Shown: positions 24,048 to 30,352 of the stretch, piece after piece | Numbering within the stretch: position 1 is the first letter of the stretch | Layout of the letters: every line of letters begins with the position of its first letter | Source: CAZCAQ01 sp964563965 | GTDB taxonomy: Bacteria > Patescibacteriota > WWE3 > UBA101185 > UBA10185 | Length of the DNA: 30,352 bases | Assembly: GCA_964563965.1 (NCBI GenBank) | Contig: CAZLZI010000006.1 | Location: 1-30,352 of the forward strand | Reading direction: 5' to 3' | Translations under genes and position numbers: made by a program | The notes under the pieces: generated by a model | What the model saw: the letters and a program-made list of their open reading frames with translations, nothing else | Told to the model about the DNA's origin: nothing | Database searches by the model: none

Positions 24048-24076
24048 ATATTATTTTAGCCGATAATTTACATAAA

Positions 24077-25126
24077 ATGACTGAACGAAGTGGACAATAC
24101 ATTGAAGTGGAGAGACAAGCACCGAGTAGTGGAGGTGAGTTCGCTATTCCCATTCCTAAAGTAGATTCTGCTCCTTATGGTTCAAAAGGCAGTAAGAGGG
24201 TTGTAAGTACGGTAAAACGCGTAGTTGTTGCACCAGTTATTGTTGGGATTGGTTTATTATTAGCTGGTTGTGTTGCACAAGCAGGTGTAGATTCTGCACC
24301 TGGTAATGTACCTGTACTCCCTACCGACGAGGAGAAGAACAACGCATCTGGAACAATACCCCCTTGGGTTATAGGTGGAGTTGACTACGCTTATTTATTA
24401 CGCTCACCATCCTCGCAGAAAGCGGGAGAAGCAGATATGTTAGGTGTCATTGCAAATAGCTATGCGCCATTTAGTGGTCTTCCAGCAACAGTTTATTATA
24501 ATGAGACAGCCTATGAAGGTATTCAAGTTCTTAATATGACAGGTGTTGAAGTTAACTATGCAGAAATGGAAAAATTTAGACAAAATTTTAGGCAGTATTT
24601 TATGGAAAATCAGCTTTTATCATTTGGGAATACGAGGTTAGTATTAAACGTTCGACCACAGAAATTATACGGGTTATACATAATGCCAGATTATATACCC
24701 TTACCCTCAAGTATTCCAAGCCCAGAAGGATTGGAACCTGCAGCCTATACTGATTATGGGGAACAAGGAAACATCTCGACTCTTCGAATAGGACCCAGAG
24801 TCACTAGAAAAGAATTATCAACTGATCCGTTGGTAGATCTCTATATTAGTTTAGGAATAGAAACATGTCAGAGTTTGGTTAAAGTCGAGGTTCAAGGAGC
24901 GGATGATCCGCTGGCACAAGAGCTGTATTGTAATTCACTTGGACGAGGTGTTGTCGCCGCAATGCTAGGGATACCTTACGAAGCATATGCAACGTGGATT
25001 TCTAGTCTAGTTATGCAACATCCCGATGGTCGTATCGTAAATGGCTTACCTATCGATGTTACTGTGTATGAACGCTTTAGACAACAAAACACTGGACCTA
25101 TATTTACAAATCCAGAAGGCCACTAA
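24077..25126 (+). CDS. Lipoprotein-like protein of unknown function with a long N-region
   Basis: A 349-residue protein. A hydrophobic stretch (VVVAPVIVGIGLLLAGC) ends in a lipobox LAGC with Cys65. The 50 residues before it are hydrophilic and basic near the membrane (SKGSKRVVSTVKR), which is far longer than a normal lipoprotein n-region. No internal ATG or GTG gives a shorter version, so either the protein is a single-pass anchor or the export signal is unusual. The external part (about 280 residues) has FSGLPATVYYNETAYEGIQV and QELYCNSLGRGVVAAMLGIP; I do not recognise a family. It ends just before a bidirectional terminator. Confidence 0.7.
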   Translation: MTERSGQYIEVERQAPSSGGEFAIPIPKVDSAPYGSKGSKRVVSTVKRVVVAPVIVGIGLLLAGCVAQAGVDSAPGNVPVLPTDEEKNNASGTIPPWVIGGVDYAYLLRSPSSQKAGEADMLGVIANSYAPFSGLPATVYYNETAYEGIQVLNMTGVEVNYAEMEKFRQNFRQYFMENQLLSFGNTRLVLNVRPQKLYGLYIMPDYIPLPSSIPSPEGLEPAAYTDYGEQGNISTLRIGPRVTRKELSTDPLVDLYISLGIETCQSLVKVEVQGADDPLAQELYCNSLGRGVVAAMLGIPYEAYATWISSLVMQHPDGRIVNGLPIDVTVYERFRQQNTGPIFTNPEGH

Positions 25127-25155
25127 AAAAGGGCGGAATAATCCGCCCCTTTTTA
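25125..25155. terminator. Bidirectional intrinsic terminator
   Basis: A perfect 7-bp GC stem GGGCGGA / TCCGCCC (25131-25137 and 25142-25148) with a 4-nt loop, flanked by six A on the left and CTTTTT on the right. It sits between the ends of two convergent genes (lipoprotein-like, plus; RRM protein, minus) and should stop transcription from both sides. Confidence 0.92.
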
Positions 25156-25172
25156 TTTACGATTGAAAGTAT

Positions 25173-25481
25173 TTAGTATCTGTTACCTCTAAATCCTCCT
25201 CGGTTATTGTTGTTATTGTCAAAAGACCTTTTTGGTCTATCTTGCATTGGGCGTGCAACATTAACAACTAATCCTCTTCCATCCACATCCTTGCCATTCA
25301 TTTCTGCTATGGCTTGTTCGGAAACGGAGTCCTCTAGTTCTACAAATCCAAACCCTTTTGATCTGCCGGTAGCTCTGTCATCAATAATGGTGGCAGTAAC
25401 TGTTCCGTATGCAGAAAATAGGTTCTTCAAATCATCTGCCGTAAATTTGTACGGCAAATTGCCAACGTATAGTTTTATCAC
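25173..25481 (-). CDS. RRM-type RNA-binding protein
   Basis: A 102-residue protein with a single RRM domain: RNP2 as LYVGNL (residues 4-9) and RNP1 as KGFGFVEL (43-50). A Arg/Asn/Gly-rich tail (FDNNNNNRGGFRGNRY) may add RNA affinity. Such small RRM proteins in bacteria bind single-stranded RNA and are often cold- or stress-regulated. The start is GTG with a strong AGGAGG (25492-25497) 10 nt upstream. The promoter is TGG-TATAAT (25588-25596, minus strand), giving a leader of about 100 nt, unlike the leaderless genes around it. Confidence 0.93.
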   Translation of the reverse strand: MIKLYVGNLPYKFTADDLKNLFSAYGTVTATIIDDRATGRSKGFGFVELEDSVSEQAIAEMNGKDVDGRGLVVNVARPMQDRPKRSFDNNNNNRGGFRGNRY

Positions 25482-25596
25482 TTAGTTTTCACCTCCTAAA
25501 TATAGTAAATTATTAACTGCTCCTAAGTTGGGAAATACGAAAGAGTTAAGGATTCTTCGATACTTCAACACTATCAGAGTCTAGGGTATTATACCA
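25482..25596 (-). promoter_or_regulatory. Promoter and about 100-nt 5' leader of the RRM gene
   Basis: On the minus strand an extended -10, TGG followed by TATAAT (25588-25593), starts a leader of about 100 nt ending at AGGAGG. Near the middle the sequence CTTAGGAG resembles the true ribosome binding site TTTAGGAGG and could compete for ribosomes or base-pair. The long leader is the exception in this window and may mediate temperature or autoregulatory control, as is known for some bacterial RRM genes. Confidence 0.6.
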
Positions 25597-25664
25597 TAAA
25601 CGCTGTTTTCAAGCTTAATTAATTTGTCGTTTCAAACCCTTTCTTTCACTGGTATGATAGTGTT

Positions 25665-26303
25665 ATGAATTTGCCCGTTCTGGAAAGAAAAACCCAAGAA
25701 ATGGGTTATGTCCAACTTATTTTGGGAGTATTTCTAGCAGTTGTTTTCCTCTTTTTTGGTGTATTTGGGTTTGCATATTTCTTTTACCGTACCAGTGATG
25801 GAGATATGCCTGATTTTAAAGAAGAACTGACCGCAAGTTATGCAGATCCGGTAGTGGAACTTAAACCAAGTGCAGAAAAGTCACAAACTATGTGTGATGT
25901 TAAGTTTATAGATCCAATATTGCCTTCAGAAAATGAGACCCAAACAGCTCTGTTCACTTCCGATGTAGCTACAATTAGGGGCACTCTAAACCGTAAAATC
26001 CTTGGTGGACTTGTATATGTTGATGTTTCAGTTACGGGACTAGACGTGGAAGAGACCTATGTAATGCATGCAGTTGATGTTGATGATACTAATAAAGTTT
26101 GTTATTCCTCTGTTATGGGGGAGTTAACCTTTGTCGAAACAAGTGACGTGTTTGTGTCAGGGATGTATAAAATGGATGCGGCTTATGTTAATGACGCTAC
26201 ACTTTTTGTATTGGTAAAAGATGGGTATGGGTTGACCGGTGAAGTGTTAGATAGTCTTCTTCATCCAAGTGTTGTTATGTTGGCCACATTTTTGCCTCAA
26301 TAA
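25665..26303 (+). CDS. Single-pass membrane protein of unknown function
   Basis: A 212-residue protein with one transmembrane helix near residues 17-41 (VQLILGVFLAVVFLFFGVFG), an acidic linker and an external beta-rich domain (RGTLNRKILGGLVYVDVSVT, then MYKMDAAYVNDATLFVLVKD). The domain is reminiscent of CHRD-like or other beta-sandwich modules but no family is clear. TATGAT at 25653-25658 with a TGG extension lies 6 nt before the ATG. It converges on the Nramp-like carrier and the two genes overlap by 7 nt at their stops. Confidence 0.68.
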   Translation: MNLPVLERKTQEMGYVQLILGVFLAVVFLFFGVFGFAYFFYRTSDGDMPDFKEELTASYADPVVELKPSAEKSQTMCDVKFIDPILPSENETQTALFTSDVATIRGTLNRKILGGLVYVDVSVTGLDVEETYVMHAVDVDDTNKVCYSSVMGELTFVETSDVFVSGMYKMDAAYVNDATLFVLVKDGYGLTGEVLDSLLHPSVVMLATFLPQ

Positions 26304-27697
26304 AACAGTCTTGTGATTATAGTATAGATACTAAAGCCTCCATAAAATAGAAAAGCAAGTAGCATCACTCCGGCTCTAAGCATATTTGGTTGAATATTTT
26401 TATGCAGCGCAGTCTTGTTAAGCCAGAGAGTTAATCCACTATGAACAAACATTGCAAACGCGTTTAGAACAGCTGCAATAATAACAAGTTGTAAAGGTTC
26501 TGCAAAACCAATACTTAATATTGCTATGCCTGTTACTATTTGGATCCATAAAACTGTATAGTAGATTTTAGAGATACTTCTGCCTTCACTATCTTTTAGT
26601 GCTAAAACTATGTTTTCAGAAAGTATTCTACTTGTAGCATCGAGTACGGTGAGTTGCGTTGCAAAGAGCATTACGCCCGCAATGATTAGGAAAAAAGTGC
26701 CTAAGAAAGGGCTAACGATACTGCTTATAACATGTGCTTCACTGATGATAAAAGAGATATCTGATTTGGTACCACCTTGGTGTAATAAAGTTACATAAGA
26801 CAAAAGTGCAAACATAAGAATAGTTACCACGCCTGTAACCCAAAAGATTCCAAAGTGCTCAATGTTAATATTTTTCCACCACTTATTAAAGGTACTAAGA
26901 TTTTTCTCGTTCATTTCAAAATCAGCACCTTCAAGAGAAATGTTTTCGGCTTTACCAGTAAGCATGCTAGTGATCCGACCTGCATGTTCTCCCATGCCAT
27001 ACCCTTTTTCCTTTATATAATTCGATTGAGCCAAATTTAAATTCCCACCTGCCCCAGCATAGGCAAGAGCAGCTAAGAAGGTAGCGATTGGAATACCTAC
27101 TGGTAAGAACAGATAGTTTTCTCCAATGCCTACCATACCTTTGGTAAGGGCACCCACTGCATCTGGGTTAAGTACAAGGACTATATAAACTGTAATACCA
27201 AATATAATGGGGACACCAAGCAAAATGAGAAATTTTTGTAAGTTTTCAACAGTTTTGTATAGCACTGGTCCGATGGAGAGAATAAAACCGGCAAGCAGAA
27301 GTAAAACTATGGCAAGATAATGCGTTTGAGTTATACCAAATAAACTGCCAAGTATTTTCGCTGATGAAGCGGCTATGCCTGGCCAAATCCACGGGATAAA
27401 AGTTGAGAGCACGAACCAAATGGGTAGAAAGGCTAGTTTACGGGCAAATCCAACAAAAATACTTTCCCCCTTTGCAAGTGCGTATCTCTCTATTTCCATA
27501 TTCATAAAAAATTGAAAGGTTATACCGACAATTGCACCCCAAATAATTCCAAGTCCGTAAAGTGATGTGAGGTATGGCCAAAGTATCAGTTCCCCACTCC
27601 CAAGACCAAGACCTAAGATTATAAAACTAGGTCCAAGTAGCTTTAATAAAGGTTTTGCAGGAGGTAGTTCTTTTACAGGAAGGATGCCTAATTTCAT
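26297..27697 (-). CDS. Nramp-like transporter
   Basis: A 466-residue integral membrane protein with about 11 helices and the Nramp/APC-type inverted-repeat layout. The first helix reads GPSFIILGLGLGSGELILWP, where Nramp metal transporters have DPGN at the break; here the Asp and Asn are replaced (GSGE). The sixth-helix region is FLAALAYAGAGGNLNLAQSN rather than the usual MPHN. Metal coordination must therefore differ, and it may carry another cation or small molecule. TACAAT at 27704-27709 lies 6 nt before the ATG. Confidence 0.75.
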   Translation of the reverse strand: MKLGILPVKELPPAKPLLKLLGPSFIILGLGLGSGELILWPYLTSLYGLGIIWGAIVGITFQFFMNMEIERYALAKGESIFVGFARKLAFLPIWFVLSTFIPWIWPGIAASSAKILGSLFGITQTHYLAIVLLLLAGFILSIGPVLYKTVENLQKFLILLGVPIIFGITVYIVLVLNPDAVGALTKGMVGIGENYLFLPVGIPIATFLAALAYAGAGGNLNLAQSNYIKEKGYGMGEHAGRITSMLTGKAENISLEGADFEMNEKNLSTFNKWWKNINIEHFGIFWVTGVVTILMFALLSYVTLLHQGGTKSDISFIISEAHVISSIVSPFLGTFFLIIAGVMLFATQLTVLDATSRILSENIVLALKDSEGRSISKIYYTVLWIQIVTGIAILSIGFAEPLQLVIIAAVLNAFAMFVHSGLTLWLNKTALHKNIQPNMLRAGVMLLAFLFYGGFSIYTIITRLFY

Positions 27698-27751
27698 ACT
27701 TAAATTGTACTATAAATATCTGGTTTCATTAACCTACACGACACATCTATG

Positions 27752-27786
27752 TTGACTATATTAGCCATATTAGCTACTATGCACAC
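27752..27786 (+). promoter_or_regulatory. Promoter and possible operator of the toxin-antitoxin pair
   Basis: TTGACT (27752-27757), a 17-nt spacer and TACTAT (27775-27780), 6 nt before the ATG: the most complete sigma-70-type promoter here after that of the peptide regulator. Between the boxes is a duplicated ATATTAGC followed by TA, giving a small inverted repeat TAGC-7-GCTA, in the position expected for autorepression by a Phd-type antitoxin. Confidence 0.65.
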
Positions 27787-28029
27787 ATGGAAAAGAAAGT
27801 TAATGCTACTGAAGCTAAGAATAATTTTGGAGTCTTGCTGGAGGAGGTTTACGCTAAAGGTAATACGGTTTACATATATAGAAATAAGCGTCCTGTAGCC
27901 AAGCTTTCGCCGATTTATACATATAAAGTAGGTAATACTAGCAAGGCTTTGAGGTTGAATGATAAGGATTATGAAACTATCAAGGAGGCTGTTAAGTCCT
28001 TTAGAGATAAATCCTACTTTGATTTTTAA
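27787..28029 (+). CDS. Phd/YefM-type antitoxin
   Basis: An 80-residue protein with the Phd/YefM N-terminal DNA-binding fold (KVNATEAKNNFGVLLEEVYA, then VYIYRNKRPVAKLSPI) and a flexible C-terminal tail (KDYETIKEAVKSFRDKSYF) that would wrap the toxin. It lies 2 nt before the PIN-domain toxin gene, a classic bicistronic pairing. Antitoxins of this type neutralise the toxin and repress their own promoter. Confidence 0.88.
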   Translation: MEKKVNATEAKNNFGVLLEEVYAKGNTVYIYRNKRPVAKLSPIYTYKVGNTSKALRLNDKDYETIKEAVKSFRDKSYFDF

Positions 28030-28031
28030 CT

Positions 28032-28403
28032 ATGAAGATATTGCTGGATACAAGTATTTTGATTGATCTTTCAAAAGGCAAGCTGACTTTGCCTACTACA
28101 GATTACTACTATATTAATCCCATTGTTTATTCTGAGATGTTGTACGGTGTGCTTATAATAAAAAAGTCCGAGGATTTGCTTGTAAATTTCTTAAAAGAGC
28201 TTGAGGTTAGTACTCTGCCTATAACCATCGAAACTGCAAGTATTTCAACACGGATAAAATTACATCTATCTAGAGAGGGGAATAGAATACCTGACAACGA
28301 CATTTTAATTGCTGCATCTTGTATTGAACATGATCTTGAGTTAATGACATTAAATAAAAAACACTTCAAACGAATTTCTGGATTAGTTTTACACGCAGCT
28401 TAG
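28032..28403 (+). CDS. VapC-type PIN-domain toxin
   Basis: A 123-residue PIN-domain RNase. The acidic residues typical of VapC are present: Asp6 in LLDTSILIDL, Glu in YSEMLYGV (about residue 36), and Asp in IPDNDILIAAS (about 86-89), followed by LMTLNKKHF. PIN toxins cut RNA (often tRNA) with Mg2+ when freed from the antitoxin. The catalytic set looks complete, so it is probably active. It ends one base before the stop of the convergent BipA gene. Confidence 0.9.
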   Translation: MKILLDTSILIDLSKGKLTLPTTDYYYINPIVYSEMLYGVLIIKKSEDLLVNFLKELEVSTLPITIETASISTRIKLHLSREGNRIPDNDILIAASCIEHDLELMTLNKKHFKRISGLVLHAA

Positions 28404-30218
28404 TTATTTTCTACTTGCTCTTTTTCGATCACTGCCGTTGAGAAGTTTCTTTCTCAGTCTTAGATTATGTGGAGTAATCTCAAGTAACTCGTCGTCTTCT
28501 AAAAAGCCAAGACACTGCTCAAGGCTCATTTCTACATGTGGGGTCAGTACTATGCCGTCTTCACCTGCAGAACGGTTATTTGTAAGTTGTTTCTCCCTGC
28601 AAACATTTATTTCAAGATCTTCGTCTCGGCCATTAATTCCTACAACCATACCTTCGTAAACAGGGGTTTGTGCAGGAATAAAAATTGGACCTTTTTCTTG
28701 TGCTGCCGATAGTCCATAAGGCACTGCTTTGCCGGTATTTGTTGCAACTAATACTCCCTTGCGTTGACTCTGTACGCCGCCACTTATAACCTTCTCGTTT
28801 CTTAAGAAGACTGAGCTGGCGATAGCGGTACCTCTGGTGAGAGTTAACAATACACCTCTTAGTCCTAGTAAGCCCCGAGTAGTAATTTCAAATGTAAGTC
28901 TGGTAGATTCTGAAGTTAAGTCCTCTTGATTAATAAGCTGGCCTCTACGTTTACCGATTTCGCTTTTAACTGTACCAACATAAGAGTTGTCAACATCAAT
29001 GGTAAGTTCTTCTACAGGTTCCATTACAATACCGTCGATTATCTTTGTGATAACGGTTGGCTTACTTACTTCTATTTCAAACCCTTCTCGTCTTAATGTT
29101 TCTAAAAAGACTGAGAGGTGAAGTTCTCCTCTGCCAGATAGTACGTATTTACCGTCTTCTGAAATTCTGAATTTCATCGCGATATTTGTTTGAAGTTCTT
29201 TTTCTATACGTTCAAGTATCTGTCTGCCGGTTACAAACTTACCCTCTTTACCCATGAATGGGGAGGTGTTTGGACCTATATTGATGCTAAGAGTTGGCTC
29301 ATCAATCTTTGTTGCAGGTAATGCTTCTGGATTTGAAGCATCTGCAAGCGTGTCGCCAATATCTGCATTCTTTATACCTGTAAGTGCAATAATGTCTCCA
29401 GCAATCCCTATCTCAGTTTCTACTCTCTTAAGTCCTTGGTTTTCATAAACCTTTTCAACAAGAAGTTCAATGCTTTTAGTACCGTCTTTTAATAACACAA
29501 GCTTATCCCCGGGCTTAATACTGCCCCTTCTTATCCTGCCGATTGCATACTTACCTTTAAAGGAGTCCCAATCGAGTGCACTGACAAGCATTTGAAATGA
29601 GGTGCTTTCGTCAATCTTTGGAGTTGGAATAAATTTAACAATAGATTCAAATATTGGAGTAAAGTCAGCTTCTTCATTAAAATCTGCTGGAGAAAGATGC
29701 CATGCTTTACCTGATTTACCAGATGCGTAAAGTACTGGGTATTCTAGCTGTTCTTCTCTGGTAGCTAGTTCTAAAAAGAGGTTCTCTATCTTTGCAAGTG
29801 TTTCAGGAATTCTGGAATTGGGTTTATCTATTTTATTTATAATGACAATAACTTTAAGCCCGAGCTCTAATGCTTTCTTCAAGACAAACTTTGTCTGTGG
29901 CATTGGACCTTCTTGCGCATCGACAACAAGAAGAGCTCCATCAGCCATATTAAGGGTTCGTTCAACTTCTCCGCCGAAATCAGCGTGTCCGGGGGTATCT
30001 ATGATGTTTATCTTGATGCCTTTGTATAAAACAGCCGTATTTTTGGCAAGAATAGTAATTCCGCGTTCTTTTTCTTGATCATTTGAATCCATGATTAAAT
30101 CTTGAGTCATGATCAGTTCGTTTTCACGAAAGGTTTTAGATTGCTTTAATAAACCATCAACAATGGTTGTTTTACCGTGGTCTACGTGTGCTATTATTGC
30201 AATATTTCGTAATTCCAT
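28404..30218 (-). CDS. typA: Ribosome-associated GTPase BipA/TypA
   Basis: A 604-residue translational GTPase. The G motifs are AHVDHGKTT (residues 9-17), RGITI, DTPGH and NKID, followed by EF-G-like domains and the BipA-specific C-terminal domain (RGLLGLRGVLLTLTRGTAI, then GRDEDLEINVCREKQLTN, NNRSAGEDG). BipA binds 70S ribosomes and assists 50S assembly, especially in cold or stress. The start used is MELRNIAII; an ATG 99 nt earlier adds a tail absent from the family. AAAGGA lies upstream within a hairpin. Confidence 0.96.
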   Translation of the reverse strand: MELRNIAIIAHVDHGKTTIVDGLLKQSKTFRENELIMTQDLIMDSNDQEKERGITILAKNTAVLYKGIKINIIDTPGHADFGGEVERTLNMADGALLVVDAQEGPMPQTKFVLKKALELGLKVIVIINKIDKPNSRIPETLAKIENLFLELATREEQLEYPVLYASGKSGKAWHLSPADFNEEADFTPIFESIVKFIPTPKIDESTSFQMLVSALDWDSFKGKYAIGRIRRGSIKPGDKLVLLKDGTKSIELLVEKVYENQGLKRVETEIGIAGDIIALTGIKNADIGDTLADASNPEALPATKIDEPTLSINIGPNTSPFMGKEGKFVTGRQILERIEKELQTNIAMKFRISEDGKYVLSGRGELHLSVFLETLRREGFEIEVSKPTVITKIIDGIVMEPVEELTIDVDNSYVGTVKSEIGKRRGQLINQEDLTSESTRLTFEITTRGLLGLRGVLLTLTRGTAIASSVFLRNEKVISGGVQSQRKGVLVATNTGKAVPYGLSAAQEKGPIFIPAQTPVYEGMVVGINGRDEDLEINVCREKQLTNNRSAGEDGIVLTPHVEMSLEQCLGFLEDDELLEITPHNLRLRKKLLNGSDRKRASRK

Positions 30219-30227
30219 AAAAAAAGC

Positions 30228-30252
30228 GTCCTTTTGTGATATCCCAAAGGAC
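30228..30252 (-). promoter_or_regulatory. Hairpin sequestering the BipA ribosome binding site
   Basis: A perfect 7-bp inverted repeat GTCCTTT / AAAGGAC with an 11-nt loop. On the mRNA the second arm contains the AAAGGA Shine-Dalgarno sequence of typA, 10 nt before the ATG, so the folded form would hide it. A TATAAT at about 30261-30266 (minus strand) would place the hairpin right at the 5' end of the transcript. Such an arrangement could act as a simple thermosensor or protein-controlled switch. Confidence 0.6.
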
Positions 30253-30314
30253 ACAGAAAGTATTATACACCATAAATGGTATAAGACCCAAGTATTACTG
30301 CACAGGCTGAGAAA

Positions 30315-30349
30315 CATAGGTTACACATTAGGTAAAATGTGTACCTATG
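30315..30349. repeat. Near-perfect inverted repeat at the window end
   Basis: CATAGGTTACACATT and AAATGTGTACCTATG form a stem of about 14 bp with one bulged T and a short loop (AGGT). It lies upstream of the typA promoter and has no T-run. It could be a protein-binding palindrome or the end of a neighbouring transcript outside the window. Confidence 0.55.
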
Positions 30350-30352
30350 AGA

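Noticed and set aside
30219..30317. 33-residue N-terminal extension of BipA
   Set aside because: It passes through the promoter and the ribosome-binding-site hairpin, and BipA proteins begin at the MxxRNIAIIAHVDHG segment.

Overview
The window is AT-rich, standard-code bacterial DNA with very tight gene packing: several convergent gene pairs overlap or nearly touch (16241-16249, 22483/22488, 26297-26303, 28403/28404). There are many single-pass membrane proteins of unknown function, a divergent Nramp-like carrier and an RRM-type RNA-binding protein. This suits a streamlined genome of the Patescibacteria/CPR kind. That placement is an inference from style and gene content; there is no rRNA or other marker to settle it.

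Layout. 1-1402: end of an unidentified gene, a lipase-like alpha/beta hydrolase and a MOSC protein. 1458-4570: the most unusual region, a compact peptide-maturation (RiPP) locus. It has a radical SAM/SPASM enzyme, three tandem 47-49-residue Cys-rich precursor peptides that I found by reading the minus strand between 2800 and 3480, and a divergent winged-helix regulator. Each peptide gene has the same promoter: a TAGAAT box 6 nt from the ATG, preceded by PhoB-like TGTCAA direct repeats with a 12-bp period. 4597-6901: two divergent membrane-anchored proteins, one with a sialidase-type Asp-box propeller. 6971-10602: a short sugar-nucleotide dehydrogenase translationally coupled to a 917-residue fusion of a GT2 polysaccharide synthase, a LysM domain and an AlgG-like C5-epimerase, an apparent minimal alginate-like system. 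10603-11055: intergenic. 11056-12182: a three-gene envelope/stress operon. 12314-14318: a response regulator with a degenerate receiver, a uracil/hypoxanthine DNA glycosylase and an unknown protein. 14339-14542: a gene remnant. 14673-16249: a VOC protein and a secreted C39-like peptidase with TPRs. 16241-19263: a sirtuin-like protein, an O-methyltransferase and an altered Ldh_2 dehydrogenase. 19274-22483: a PMT-type membrane glycosyltransferase, a GH5 enzyme and a secreted unknown. 22488-26303: a Nudix hydrolase, a beta-lactamase-fold protein, a micro-ORF, a lipoprotein-like protein, the RRM protein and a membrane protein. 26297-30352: the Nramp-like carrier, a Phd/VapC toxin-antitoxin pair and the GTPase BipA/TypA.

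A recurring signal runs through the window. About 17 to 20 genes have a TATAAT-like -10 box 5-7 nt (nearly always exactly 6 nt) before the start codon and no Shine-Dalgarno sequence, so they are probably transcribed without a leader. Genes inside operons, or with a longer 5' leader, instead carry AAAGGA/GGAGG. I used this rule to move two starts (5480 and 12314); three others (11325, 18277, 30218) were set by Shine-Dalgarno position and family N-termini.
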